Made by a program: the position numbers and the translations under genes
DNA from: Chloroflexi bacterium UBA5189
GTDB lineage: Bacteria > Chloroflexota > Limnocylindria > Limnocylindrales > CSP1-4
NCBI GenBank assembly: GCA_002413045.1
Contig: DHWF01000051.1
Coordinates: 422-64,421 of the forward strand
Direction of reading: 5' to 3'
DNA length: 64,000 bases
Part shown: positions 48,410 through 58,003 of the stretch, piece by piece
Numbering within the stretch: position 1 is the stretch's first letter
How the letters are laid out: each line of letters begins with the position of its first letter
Notes under the pieces: generated by a model
What the model was told of the DNA's origin: nothing
Databases searched by the model: none
What the model saw: only the letters and a program-made list of their open reading frames with translations

Positions 48410-51325
48410 CTAGCGGCGCCGCCGCTTCGGTCGAACCGGCTTGAACCGGCGCCCGATCAGCAGCGTGAACAGCGGTGCCAGCAGCGGGAACAGGGCGATC
48501 GGCAGGATCCCGTTCGGCGGCGCCGCGGCGGTCGTCGTCGTTTGACCGCCGGGTACCAGCAGCGACGGGAGCCCGCCCGACGCCTTGCCCTTCGTGGGTG
48601 AGGGCGTCGGCGTGTCGTGCGGATTGCCGTGGCTCTGGCTGGGCGTTGGCGGCGGGGTGATGCACGGGACGATGATCGAGGGCTGTGGGGTGGGCGGCCC
48701 GCCACCCGGTCCGCAGTTGGTCAGTGGCTGGCACACTCCGGTCGGCTTGAACGCGCCGCCCCAGGTTGCCCCGAACGGGTGAAAGCCGAGGCTGTAGAAG
48801 TACATCGTCCGGGTCCTCTTGGGACCGCCACGTACGCCGGGGCCCCTGGCCGCTCGCTGGGCCCATTCCTGGGTGTACGGCTGCCACTGCGGGAAGCGGG
48901 GCTCTGCCTGGCTGAAGTCGAGGGCCGTCTTGGTCACCATCGGGCCGGTGCAGCCGTTCGCCCACAGCAGGCCGGTCGCCTGGTCGATCTGGACAGAGAC
49001 GTGGAGGTTGTCCGGGCGGGTCGGCTGGGTGCCCTTGATGAACATCTCTTTGACCGTCGACACCGTGCCGGGGCCGGGGAGCATGCCGCTGAACGCGTCG
49101 ACGGTCACGTCGACCAGCCCGTCCGGCCGGCTGAACTTCGCGATCGGCATCTTCTTGCTGGCCTCGGTCAGGATGCGCGACCAGACCGGCGCAGACGACG
49201 CCAGCGAGAGTGCGTCGTTGTTCGGCGAGGAGTCCGAGTTGCCCATCCAGACGCCGACTGCGAGGGCCGGCGCATTCGGGTCACTGGGGGGCGCGAGGTA
49301 CCCGAAGGCGAGGGTGTCCTTGTGGTCGTTCGTCGTCCCCGTCTTGTAGGCGGCAGGCCGGCGGATCGTGCCGCTGCTCGTCTTCTGCAGGATGTCCCAC
49401 TTGCCCCAGAACGGGTTGATGCTCGGGGTGGTGTTGCCGCTCAGGATGTCCGTGATGATGTAGGCCGCCTGGGGCGAGACGATCCGCTTGCCGACCTGCG
49501 TGTCGTTCGCCGTCGGATAGACCACGTTGCCGCCCTTGTCCCGGACCTCGAGGATCATCGTTCGCGGCATGAGGACGCCGCCGTCGGCGATCGAGCCGTA
49601 GGCGCCGAGCAGGTCGATCGGGTGGACCTCGATCGTCCCGATGGATTGCGAGACCACCGGGACTGCGCCCGGCGGAAAGTGCATCCCGAAGTCCTGCTCG
49701 CGGTTGAACACGTGATCGATGCCCTGGAGGAGGCCGGCCTTGATCGAAGGGACGTTCAGCGAGAATTGGAGGGCCGAGCGGAGCCGAACTGGGCCGCGCT
49801 CCAGGCCGTCGTCCTGGGTCGGCGTGTACGACGCGCCCTTCTTGCCGAACTCGGTGACGACGTCCATGAACACCGTGGCCGCCGTCAGGGTGTGGTCGTC
49901 GATGCCGATGACGTAATTCAGCGGCTTGATCGACGAGCCCGGCTGCCGGAACCCGTCCGACATGACATCGAACTGGGGCTGGAACTTGGTGTTCCCGTCG
50001 GCGTAGTACTGGCCGCTGCCGGCGTAGGCGAGGATCTGGCCGGTCCGGTAGTCCTCGATCGCGGCTGCGCCGTTGTGGAGGTTGGCGCCCTTCAGGTTGC
50101 GCAACCAGGACTGGTCGCCGGCGGAGATCCCGAGGGCCTTCCAGACCGGACCCGGGCTCTTGAGCTGGGTCACCCGCGTCGACGCGTACAGCCACTTCTC
50201 GACCGTCTGCTGCATGGTCCAGTCGAGCGAGGTCACGACCTGGTAGCCGCCGGTGTCGACGGCCGGGCAGTTGTCGGCAAGGTCCGGGCCGCACAGGATC
50301 GCCCCGAGCTGGCTCCGGATCTGCCACACGAACTGGGGCGCCTTCCAGGGCGGGGCCGCCTGCGGCGTCAGGATGAGCGGCTCCTGCTCGGCGGCGTCGT
50401 ATTCGGCCGGGGCGTGCTTCGTGCCCGACAGGACGCTGCGCGTCTTCATCAGCTCGAGGACGTGGTTCCGGCGGGTCACGATGTCCGTCGTGGAGGGGAC
50501 GATCAGCGTGACCTTATCCGCGGGGCAGACCTGGCCCTCCTGGAGGGTGATGCTGCATTCGCGGATCGCGTTCTTGATCAGGTCGTACTGGGTCGGCGAC
50601 TGGGGTATGGCCGCGAGCACGGCAAACTGGGCGAGGTCCAGCTTGGTGAGGTCCTTGCCGAAGTACCCGAGGGCGGCGGCCTCGACGCCGTAGCTCTGGT
50701 TCCCGTAGAAGTTCTGGTTCAGGTACGCGGTCATGATCGTCTGCTTGCCGGCGTCCCCCGGGAACGCCTGGGTCAGCCGGATCGACTGGATGATCTCGCG
50801 GATCTTCCGGTCGTAGACCGTCCCGCTGAACCCGTTGGTGCCGAGGAGGCGCGCCCGAACGAGCTGCTGGGTGATCGTCGACGCGCCGCGAGGATGGCCA
50901 GAGAGCGTGTCGAGGCCGGCGGACACCACGGCGCTGATGTCGAAGCCGGGGTTCGTCCAGAAGTCCTTGTCCTCGACCGCCGTCGTCGCGTCCATCATCT
51001 CGGGCGGGATCTGGTCGAAGGTGACCAGCTGGCGGCGGAGGACCCCGAAGCGCGCCAGCTCGACCTTGCCGGTGCGGTCGTAGACGACCGAGGGCTGTTC
51101 GAAGCTGATGTCGTTCAGGAGCTGCGCGGGGTCCGGCAGGTCCCGGCTGTAGTAGGCGTACGCGGTGACGGTCCCGATGAAGCCCACGCCACCGAGGATG
51201 AGGAAGCTCGAGAACAGGAGGAGCGGGATGGCGAGCGCCGCTCGTCGGGCGGAGCCACCTCCACGTCCGCGCCTTGCGGCTCCGCTTCGGCGATGCCGCT
51301 GACGCCTCTGGAGGGCTGTCTGCAT
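48410..51325 (-). CDS. Class A penicillin-binding protein (transglycosylase/transpeptidase)
   Basis: 971 residues from the ATG at 51325 (longer frames enter the tyrS promoter region). A basic N-terminus and a membrane helix (about 34-60). GT51 domain with E-D-K-D-F-W (near 117), G-A-S-T-I-T-Q-Q-L and N-F-Y-G-N-Q-S-Y-G-V-E-A-A-A. Transpeptidase domain with S-S-I-K (near 463), S-L-N and K-T-G-T-T-N (near 658). A Pro/Thr-rich segment and a second hydrophobic segment with an Arg/Lys tail end the protein. It polymerises and cross-links peptidoglycan. It is convergent with mutS2. Confidence 0.93.
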   Translation of the reverse strand: MQTALQRRQRHRRSGAARRGRGGGSARRAALAIPLLLFSSFLILGGVGFIGTVTAYAYYSRDLPDPAQLLNDISFEQPSVVYDRTGKVELARFGVLRRQLVTFDQIPPEMMDATTAVEDKDFWTNPGFDISAVVSAGLDTLSGHPRGASTITQQLVRARLLGTNGFSGTVYDRKIREIIQSIRLTQAFPGDAGKQTIMTAYLNQNFYGNQSYGVEAAALGYFGKDLTKLDLAQFAVLAAIPQSPTQYDLIKNAIRECSITLQEGQVCPADKVTLIVPSTTDIVTRRNHVLELMKTRSVLSGTKHAPAEYDAAEQEPLILTPQAAPPWKAPQFVWQIRSQLGAILCGPDLADNCPAVDTGGYQVVTSLDWTMQQTVEKWLYASTRVTQLKSPGPVWKALGISAGDQSWLRNLKGANLHNGAAAIEDYRTGQILAYAGSGQYYADGNTKFQPQFDVMSDGFRQPGSSIKPLNYVIGIDDHTLTAATVFMDVVTEFGKKGASYTPTQDDGLERGPVRLRSALQFSLNVPSIKAGLLQGIDHVFNREQDFGMHFPPGAVPVVSQSIGTIEVHPIDLLGAYGSIADGGVLMPRTMILEVRDKGGNVVYPTANDTQVGKRIVSPQAAYIITDILSGNTTPSINPFWGKWDILQKTSSGTIRRPAAYKTGTTNDHKDTLAFGYLAPPSDPNAPALAVGVWMGNSDSSPNNDALSLASSAPVWSRILTEASKKMPIAKFSRPDGLVDVTVDAFSGMLPGPGTVSTVKEMFIKGTQPTRPDNLHVSVQIDQATGLLWANGCTGPMVTKTALDFSQAEPRFPQWQPYTQEWAQRAARGPGVRGGPKRTRTMYFYSLGFHPFGATWGGAFKPTGVCQPLTNCGPGGGPPTPQPSIIVPCITPPPTPSQSHGNPHDTPTPSPTKGKASGGLPSLLVPGGQTTTTAAAPPNGILPIALFPLLAPLFTLLIGRRFKPVRPKRRRR

Positions 51326-51422
51326 GTGCGGGCGACGATACCATAGGGTCCGTGAGGGCCTTTTCCCCCCATCGGGTCGCGGTGTCGACGGCCTTCGCCC
51401 CGATCCTGTGACGCCCGATTCG

Positions 51423-52745
51423 ATGTCGGTTTCGACACCGCCGTCGTTCGATCCCGGCCTCGGCGGGCTCATCCCGGAGCTCCGCTGGCGCGGGATGTTC
51501 CACGCTGCCTCCGATGGGCTGGAGGCGCGGCTCGCGAGCGGCCGCACGATCACGGGCTACAACGGCTTCGACCCCTCAGGCCCGTGGCTCCACATCGGGC
51601 ACCTGGTGCCGATCTTCGGGCTCATTCACCTGCAGCGCCGCGGCGGCGTGCCGATCGCGCTGGTCGGTGGCGGGACGGGCATGATCGGCGACCCGTCCGG
51701 CCGCTCCAGCGAGCGCAACCTGCTGTCACGGGAGCGGCTCGCCGAGAACGTCGCGTCGATCCGGCCGCAGCTCGAGCGGTTCCTCGACTTCGACGGTCCG
51801 CGTGGCGCACAGATGGCAAACAACCTGGACTGGCTCGAGCCGATCCACCTGCTCGACTTCCTCCGCGACATCGGCAAGCACTTCACGATCCCGTACATGC
51901 TCGCCAAGGACTCGGTGCAGCTGCGGCTCGAGGGCGGCCTGTCGTTCACCGAGTTCAGCTACATGCTCATCCAGTCGGCCGACTTCCAGCACCTGTACCG
52001 GTCGCTGGGGTGCGAGCTCCAGATGGGTGGCGCTGACCAGTGGGGCAACATCACCGCCGGGCTGGAGCTCATCAGGCGAGCGTCCGGCGCGCCGGGCAGC
52101 GAGGGCGAGGGCGCCGGCGGCCAGGCGTTCGCACTCTCGTACCCGTTGCTGCTGACTCCGTCCGGAGCCAAGTTCGGCAAGTCCGAGAGCGGCGATTCGG
52201 TCTGGCTGCACGCCGACGGGACCTCGCCGTACGCGTTCTACCAGCACTGGCTGAACACGGACGACCGCGACGTCCCCGTGTACCTGCGCTGGTTCACGCT
52301 GTTCGAACCGGCGCAGATCGGGGCGCTCGAGGCGGCGATGGCCGAGCACCCGGAGCGGCGCGAGGCGCAGCGCGCCCTCGCGCTGGACGTCACCACTCGC
52401 GTCCACGGCGTCGAGACGGCGAAGCGCGCAGTCGCGGCCTCCCGGGCGGCCTTCTCCGGCGCGCCGATCGTCGACCCGGCGATCCTCGCGACGCTGCACC
52501 AGGCCGCGGACGGCTTCGACTACAGGCCCGAGCACGCCGCCGGCGGCCTGCTCGGCTTCCTGGTGGCCACCGGCACGTTTGCCTCGCGCGGCGAGGCGCG
52601 CCGCATGATCGAGGGCGGCGGCTTGAGCGTGAACGACGTGCGCATCACGGATCCGGATGCCCCGGTGCCGGCGCCGATAAGCCACGACTGGATCGTGGTC
52701 CGTGTCGGCAAGCGCAGGCTGCGCGTAGGCCGGCGGGTCGACTGA
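51423..52745 (+). CDS. tyrS: Tyrosyl-tRNA synthetase
   Basis: 440 residues. Class I motifs: H-I-G-H (W-L-H-I-G-H) and K-F-G-K-S (KMSKS-like, near 255). The Tyr-binding segment Q-S-A-D-F-Q-H-L-Y and G-G-A-D-Q-W-G-N is present. C-terminal S4-type RNA-binding domain (about 375-435). I chose ATG 51423; an in-frame GTG at 51408 is possible. It is divergent from the PBP gene and its stop overlaps the start of the S9 peptidase gene. Confidence 0.95.
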   Translation: MSVSTPPSFDPGLGGLIPELRWRGMFHAASDGLEARLASGRTITGYNGFDPSGPWLHIGHLVPIFGLIHLQRRGGVPIALVGGGTGMIGDPSGRSSERNLLSRERLAENVASIRPQLERFLDFDGPRGAQMANNLDWLEPIHLLDFLRDIGKHFTIPYMLAKDSVQLRLEGGLSFTEFSYMLIQSADFQHLYRSLGCELQMGGADQWGNITAGLELIRRASGAPGSEGEGAGGQAFALSYPLLLTPSGAKFGKSESGDSVWLHADGTSPYAFYQHWLNTDDRDVPVYLRWFTLFEPAQIGALEAAMAEHPERREAQRALALDVTTRVHGVETAKRAVAASRAAFSGAPIVDPAILATLHQAADGFDYRPEHAAGGLLGFLVATGTFASRGEARRMIEGGGLSVNDVRITDPDAPVPAPISHDWIVVRVGKRRLRVGRRVD

Positions 52746-54589
52746 TGGCCGGCGAGAGCGCCGCCGCGAACCCGGCTGCGCCGTCGCCGGCGACCTGGGA
52801 GGAACGCTACCGGGCGCCGCGCACCGGCTGGGTTCGGATCGCCGCCAGGCGGCCCGAGCGCGGGCTCATCTGTACGAACAGCTCCGGCGTGTACCAGGTC
52901 CACCGGTGGATCGTCGGCGAGCCGCCCGGGAAGGCGCTGACGAGGAGCCCCGTTGGTCGGACCAACGCCTGGATCAGCCCCGATGGCGAGTGGGTGGTGT
53001 GGCATGCCGACGAAGCCGGCAACGAGGTGGGCCACTTCGTCGCGATGCCCTGGTCGGGTGGCGAGGCCGTCGACCTGACGCCGGAGCTGCCACCGTACGC
53101 GAGCTTCGCGGCGGACTTCGGGGACGACGGCACGTTCGTCGCGTCGATCATCGGCCACGACCGAGTCCAGATCGCGGTGATCGCAATGCCCGGCGCCGAA
53201 CGCACCGCAACGCCGGCGAGCCTCCTTGACCCGGGGCCAGGGTTCGTGGTCGGCGTCGCCCGCCACGGAACGCGGGTCGCCTACACGACGACCGGCGGGC
53301 GGGGCCTGTCGACCGGCCTGCGGATCGTCGACGCGGCCTCGGGCCAGGCGCTCCTCGAGATCGATCACGCTCCTGGGGCGATCTCGCTGCACGGGTACGG
53401 GCCGAGCGGCACGGTGCTGGCATCGACCAGCCGCACGGGCACGAGCCGGCCACTCGTGGTGGAGGCGGACGGGACCGTCACCGAGTTTGCCCTGCCCGAC
53501 ATCGAAGACGAGCTGTTCCCGCTGTCGCTCTCGCGCGATGGGGCGACCGCGCTGCTGCTCGGCGGCCACCGATCGATCGAGCGCCTATACCTGCTCGAGC
53601 TGCGAACGGGGGTGGCGCATCGCCTCGACGGGGTGAGCGGGTCGGTGGCGCCGTCGCGCCCGGGTGCCAGCACGTTCATCGCCCCCGACGGGCGCGTGAT
53701 CGTGACCCGGGAGGACGCGACGACCACGCCCGAGGTCGTCGTGGTCGACCCGGTCGACGGGCGGACCATCGAGACGCTGGTGCCCGCATCGGACGTCCCG
53801 CCCTCGCGGCCGTTGCGATCGCTGGAGATCCCGACGACCGACGGCGCCACGGTCCAGGGCTGGCTCGCCACCCCTGAGGGTCCCGGCCCGTTTCCGACGA
53901 TCCTGGACGTGCATGGCGGCCCGCAGGCCAACGAATCGGATCGCTTCAATCCGGACGCCCAGGCATGGGTCGATCGTGGGTTCGCGTTCCTGGCCCTCAA
54001 CTACCGTGGCTCGACCGGCTTCGGGCGGGCGTACGAGCAGGCGATCTGGGGCCGGCCGGGCCGCTGCGAGCTGGACGACATGGTCGCCGCCCGCGAGCTC
54101 TTGGTTCGGGAGGGCATTGCCGATCCCGATCGGGTCGTGCCGTTCGGCGGCTCGTACGGCGGGTACCTCACGCTGCTCGCGCTCGGTCGCCGCCCAGACC
54201 TGTGGGCGGCCGGCGTCGCGATCGTGGCGATCGCCGACTGGCGGCTCCTGTACGAGGACGGCGAAAGCCTGCGCGACTACCAGCGGGCGCTGTTCGAGGG
54301 CACGCCGGACGAGAAGCCGGAGGAGCATGCCGAGGCCTCGCCGGTGACCTATGTCGGCGACCTGCGCGCGCCGGTCCTGATCATCCAGGGCCGGAACGAC
54401 GCCCGCTGCCCGGCGCGGCAGATGGAGGACTACGTGGCGCGGGCTCGCCGCCTCGGCAAGGCCCTGGAGATCGACTGGTTCGATGCGGGCCACGGGCACG
54501 GCGCGATCGACACCCGGGTTGCCTGGTGCCGGCGCTGGATCGAGTTCGTCGAGCGCTCGCTCGGGATCGAGGCAGCCTCGCCGGTCTGA
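52745..54589 (+). CDS. Prolyl oligopeptidase family (S9) peptidase
   Basis: 614 residues. N-terminal beta-propeller part (about 60-370), then an alpha/beta hydrolase domain. Catalytic Ser in G-G-S-Y-G-G-Y (near 470), Asp in G-R-N-D-A-R-C-P (near 552), His in A-G-H-G-H-G (near 582). H-G-G-P precedes the Ser at the oxyanion region. The ATG overlaps the tyrS stop (TGATG), so they are co-translated. No signal peptide; intracellular peptide hydrolase of the acylaminoacyl/dipeptidyl peptidase type. Confidence 0.92.
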   Translation: MAGESAAANPAAPSPATWEERYRAPRTGWVRIAARRPERGLICTNSSGVYQVHRWIVGEPPGKALTRSPVGRTNAWISPDGEWVVWHADEAGNEVGHFVAMPWSGGEAVDLTPELPPYASFAADFGDDGTFVASIIGHDRVQIAVIAMPGAERTATPASLLDPGPGFVVGVARHGTRVAYTTTGGRGLSTGLRIVDAASGQALLEIDHAPGAISLHGYGPSGTVLASTSRTGTSRPLVVEADGTVTEFALPDIEDELFPLSLSRDGATALLLGGHRSIERLYLLELRTGVAHRLDGVSGSVAPSRPGASTFIAPDGRVIVTREDATTTPEVVVVDPVDGRTIETLVPASDVPPSRPLRSLEIPTTDGATVQGWLATPEGPGPFPTILDVHGGPQANESDRFNPDAQAWVDRGFAFLALNYRGSTGFGRAYEQAIWGRPGRCELDDMVAARELLVREGIADPDRVVPFGGSYGGYLTLLALGRRPDLWAAGVAIVAIADWRLLYEDGESLRDYQRALFEGTPDEKPEEHAEASPVTYVGDLRAPVLIIQGRNDARCPARQMEDYVARARRLGKALEIDWFDAGHGHGAIDTRVAWCRRWIEFVERSLGIEAASPV

Positions 54590-54593
54590 CGAG

Positions 54594-55742
54594 CTAGGCG
54601 GCGATCTCGCGAGCGGCCTGGATCAAGCGGTCGTCCTGGGCGCGGCTGCGGACGGTCAGGCGGATGCAGTGGTCCAGCGGGTGCCCGGACGGGAAGGTCC
54701 GCGGAATGAGGCCACGCTGGAGGAGGGATTCGGCGACGGTGTCGGCGGTCTCGGGTGAGTCGAAGCTGACGAGCAGGAAGTTGGTCGCGGAGGGCTGCAC
54801 GGTCCAGCCCGCCCCGGTGAGGCCGGCAGCGAAGCGTGCCCGCTCCGCGATCACGTCGGCGACGCGGCTGCGGACCAGGTCGTCGTCGGGCAGGAGCGCG
54901 GCGGCGACCTCCACCGAGACGATCGAGACCGAGCCCGGCGGCCGGTAGGTGGAGATCTCGCCGATGAGCTCCGGTGTCGCGATGGCGAACCCGACACGGA
55001 GCCCGGCGATCGCGTAGGCCTTGCTCATCGTGCGCGCGACGATCAGCCGCGGGTACGCGGCGCGGAGCACGTGGTGGCTGTCACCGGCGAACTCGATGTA
55101 GGCCTCGTCGAGCAGGACGATCGGCGCGAGGCGCCCATCGGCAGCGGCATCGGTGCGAAGGGCGGCGAGGAGCGCCTCGATCCTGCCCGCGGGCTCGAAC
55201 GTGCCCGTCGGGTTGTTCGGGTTGCAGAGCCAGACGACGTTCGCGCCGCCCTCGACGGACCGGACACCCGAACGGACCGCCTCGGTGTCGAGGGCGTACC
55301 CGTCCGCGAGCCCGAGCCGCGGCACTCGGATCACGCGCGCGCCGCGCTGGTCCGTGAGGATCCCGTACATCGGGTACGTCGGGATCGGGACGACCGCCGC
55401 GCCGCCGTGCGGAATGAACGTCTTGGCCACGAGATCGAGGACCTCGTCCGCGCCCGCGCCCACGAGCAGGTCCTCGTGCGCGACGCCGTAGCGCGCCGCC
55501 GCGGCCGCGATGAGCCGCCCGTAGTCCGACGGCGGGTACTCGGACAGGGCGACCTCGAACTCGCCGCCGACGAGGAGCTCGCGGACGGCGCCCGGGGGTG
55601 CCGGGGCGGTGTTCTGGTCGAACCTGACGACCTGCTCGATCGGCAGGCCGTAGCGTGCGGCGACCTCCTGGTTCGTTGCCTCCCACGTCCAGCCGGCGGG
55701 CTTCGTCGGCGACGCGAACGTCACCGGGGTCGTCTTGGGCAT
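54594..55742 (-). CDS. hisC: Histidinol-phosphate aminotransferase
   Basis: 382 residues, class I/II PLP aminotransferase close to HisC. Asn of N-P-N-N-P-T-G, Asp/Tyr in L-L-D-E-A-Y-I-E-F, Lys in T-M-S-K-A-Y-A-I-A-G-L-R (near 238), Arg at the C-terminus. It converts imidazole acetol phosphate to histidinol phosphate (histidine synthesis); related enzymes act on aromatic or other amino acids. The rest of the his operon is not in the window. Confidence 0.88.
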   Translation of the reverse strand: MPKTTPVTFASPTKPAGWTWEATNQEVAARYGLPIEQVVRFDQNTAPAPPGAVRELLVGGEFEVALSEYPPSDYGRLIAAAAARYGVAHEDLLVGAGADEVLDLVAKTFIPHGGAAVVPIPTYPMYGILTDQRGARVIRVPRLGLADGYALDTEAVRSGVRSVEGGANVVWLCNPNNPTGTFEPAGRIEALLAALRTDAAADGRLAPIVLLDEAYIEFAGDSHHVLRAAYPRLIVARTMSKAYAIAGLRVGFAIATPELIGEISTYRPPGSVSIVSVEVAAALLPDDDLVRSRVADVIAERARFAAGLTGAGWTVQPSATNFLLVSFDSPETADTVAESLLQRGLIPRTFPSGHPLDHCIRLTVRSRAQDDRLIQAAREIAA

Positions 55743-55781
55743 GGCGGGGCGATGCGCGTCAGGGCTTGGAAGGCGGCCGGC

Positions 55782-57875
55782 TCAGTGGCCGGACGAGCTG
55801 TCGGCGTCGTGATCCTTGCGGTGCTCGGCGACGACCTTGTCGGCGAGGTGGGCTGGCATCTCGTCGTACCGATCGAGGACGGAAGTGAACGTGCCCCGGC
55901 CGCCCGTGATCGACTTCAGCTCCGTGGCGTAGGTGAATAGCTCCGACTGCGGAACGTGCGCGTTGATCACCTGCATGCCGTCCAGGGTGTCCATACCGAG
56001 CACACGCCCGCGCCGGCCGTTCAGGTCGCGGTTGACCTCGCCCATGTACGCCTCGGGGACTCGGATCGCGACCGTCATGATCGGCTCGAGGAGGACCGGC
56101 TTGGCCTGGAGGATGCCTTCCTTGAGGGCCATCGAGGCCGCGATCTTGAACGACAGCTCGTTCGAGTCGACGGTGTGGAAGGAGCCGTCGTACAGCGTCG
56201 CCTTGAAGTCCGAGAGGGGATACCCGGCGAAGACGCCCTCCGCGGCCGTCTCCCGGATGCCCTTCTCGACGCCCGGGAAGAAGTTCCGCGGCACGGAGCC
56301 ACCGACGACCTTCTCAGCGAACTCGACGCCGCCGCCCGGGTTCGGCTCGATCTCGATCCAGACATCGCCGAACATCCCGTGGCCGCCGGTCTGCTTCTTG
56401 TAGCGGCCGTGCGCGTTGGCCTTGCCGCGAATGGACTCGCGGTACGGGACGCGCGGGGTGTGCGTGAGGATCGCGGCCCCGAACTTGCGCTTGAGGCGCT
56501 CGATGATCACGGCCGCCTGAGCGTCGCCGAGGGTCCGCAGGATCTGCTCGCCGGCGTCGCTGCGCTCGACCCGGGCCGACGGCTCCTCCTCGAGCATGCG
56601 CTGGAGCGCCGGGCCCATCTTGTCGAGGTCCAGCTTGGTCTGCGGCTCGATGGCCATGATCAGCGTCGGCTCGGGGAAGGTGAGTCCCGGGAGCGTGAGC
56701 GGCTTCTCCTTCGACGACAACGTGTCGCCCGTCGCGGTGACCGAGAGCTTCGCCACCGCCCCGATCTCGCCCGCGTGGAGCTCGCCGATCGGCTCCTGCT
56801 CCTTGCCGTGGAGGAGGAGCAGCTGGCCGATGCGCTCCTCGACGCCGCCGTGGCCCGCGTTCCACGCGTGGCCCTGCGAATGGAGCGTGCCGGAGAGGAT
56901 GCGCAGGTAGGTCAGCCGGCCGACGAACGGATCGGCGGCGGTCTTGAACACGCGCGCGAGGAGCGGACCGTTCGGGTCGGGCAGGATTTCGATCGTCGAG
57001 CCGCTCTTGTCGGCGGCCTTCGCGGCGCCCTCGTCGGCGGGGGAGGGGAGGTATCGCACGATGGCGTCGAGGAGCGCCTGGAGCCCGATCCCCGTCGCCG
57101 AGCTGCCTACGAGCACCGGCGCCAGGACCGAGTCCTTGACGCCCTTCCGGAGGCACACCTCGAGCTCGTGATCGGAGATGTCCTCGCCCTCGAGGTACTT
57201 CGTCAGGACGTCGTCGTCGGCCTCGGCGGCGGCCTCGAGGAGCTGGTCGCGGCGGCGGGCGACCTCGTCGGCCATGCCCGCGGGGATCGCGGTCTCGACC
57301 TCCTTGCCACCCTGGAGCTCGTATGCCTTGCGGTGGACGAGGTCGACGTAGCCGCTGAATTCGTGCGCCGAGCCGATCGCGAGCTGGAGCGGCGCGATCT
57401 TGTTGCCGAAGACCGCGCGCAGGGCATCGAGGGCGCGGAGCGCGTCGGCGTTCTCCTTGTCGCACTTGTTGATGAAGAAGCACGCGGCGGTGCCGGTCGA
57501 GCGGCCGAGCGCGACGGCCTGCTCGAGACCCGCTTCGACCCCGCCCGTCGCGTCCGTCACCAGGATCGCGCCGTCGGCGGCCTCGAAGCCCGAGATGACC
57601 TCGGCGACGAAGTCGAGGTAGCCAGGCGTGTCGAGGATCGTGACCCGGGTCCCGTCCGTCTCGAATGTCGCCACCGCGAGGCTGAGCGTCTCGCGCCGCT
57701 TCTGCTCTTCTGGCTCGAAGTCGAGGTGGGACGTGCCGTCCTCCACCTTGCCGACCCGGCCCACGGCGCCGGACTTGAACAGGAGCTGCTCGCCGAGCGT
57801 CGTCTTGCCCGCACCCGCGTGGCCGGCCAGGACGACGCTCCGAAGGTGGGGCAGATCGACGCTCTTCGCAGTCAT
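55782..57875 (-). CDS. EF-G-like translational GTPase (FusA2 type)
   Basis: 697 residues from the ATG at 57875. G1 G-H-A-G-A-G-K-T-T, G3 D-T-P-G-Y, G4 N-K-C-D. EF-G domains II-V follow, with a domain IV segment that includes A-N-A-H-G-R-Y-K-K-Q-T-G-G-H-G and a V-P-R-N-F-F-P-G-V-E-K-G motif. The G1 motif is G-H-A-G-A-G-K-T-T rather than the canonical A-H-I-D-A-G-K-T-T. It is thus a paralogue, like mycobacterial FusA2, not the main EF-G; the function of such paralogues is unclear. A canonical fusA is not in the window. Confidence 0.9.
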   Translation of the reverse strand: MTAKSVDLPHLRSVVLAGHAGAGKTTLGEQLLFKSGAVGRVGKVEDGTSHLDFEPEEQKRRETLSLAVATFETDGTRVTILDTPGYLDFVAEVISGFEAADGAILVTDATGGVEAGLEQAVALGRSTGTAACFFINKCDKENADALRALDALRAVFGNKIAPLQLAIGSAHEFSGYVDLVHRKAYELQGGKEVETAIPAGMADEVARRRDQLLEAAAEADDDVLTKYLEGEDISDHELEVCLRKGVKDSVLAPVLVGSSATGIGLQALLDAIVRYLPSPADEGAAKAADKSGSTIEILPDPNGPLLARVFKTAADPFVGRLTYLRILSGTLHSQGHAWNAGHGGVEERIGQLLLLHGKEQEPIGELHAGEIGAVAKLSVTATGDTLSSKEKPLTLPGLTFPEPTLIMAIEPQTKLDLDKMGPALQRMLEEEPSARVERSDAGEQILRTLGDAQAAVIIERLKRKFGAAILTHTPRVPYRESIRGKANAHGRYKKQTGGHGMFGDVWIEIEPNPGGGVEFAEKVVGGSVPRNFFPGVEKGIRETAAEGVFAGYPLSDFKATLYDGSFHTVDSNELSFKIAASMALKEGILQAKPVLLEPIMTVAIRVPEAYMGEVNRDLNGRRGRVLGMDTLDGMQVINAHVPQSELFTYATELKSITGGRGTFTSVLDRYDEMPAHLADKVVAEHRKDHDADSSSGH

Positions 57876-57989
57876 GGGCGAGTCGGGACCTCGCTGCAGG
57901 GTGGAAGCGGCCGCCTTCGGCGTCGATCCATGATAGTGCCGGGCCGGGCTGCGTGGTCCGCGCTGCGGCTCGGGGTGGCTGGTGCTCGG

Positions 57990-57995
57990 TATACT
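57990..57995 (+). promoter_or_regulatory. -10 box of the YebC gene (leaderless)
   Basis: TATACT ends 8 bases before the ATG at 58004, a near-consensus -10 with no Shine-Dalgarno. It starts the yebC-ruvC-ruvA run. Confidence 0.5.
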
Positions 57996-58003
57996 GCCGC
58001 CCG

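Noticed and set aside
48617..51346. 909-codon plus-strand ORF over the penicillin-binding protein
   Set aside because: Antisense to a protein with complete GT51 and transpeptidase motifs.
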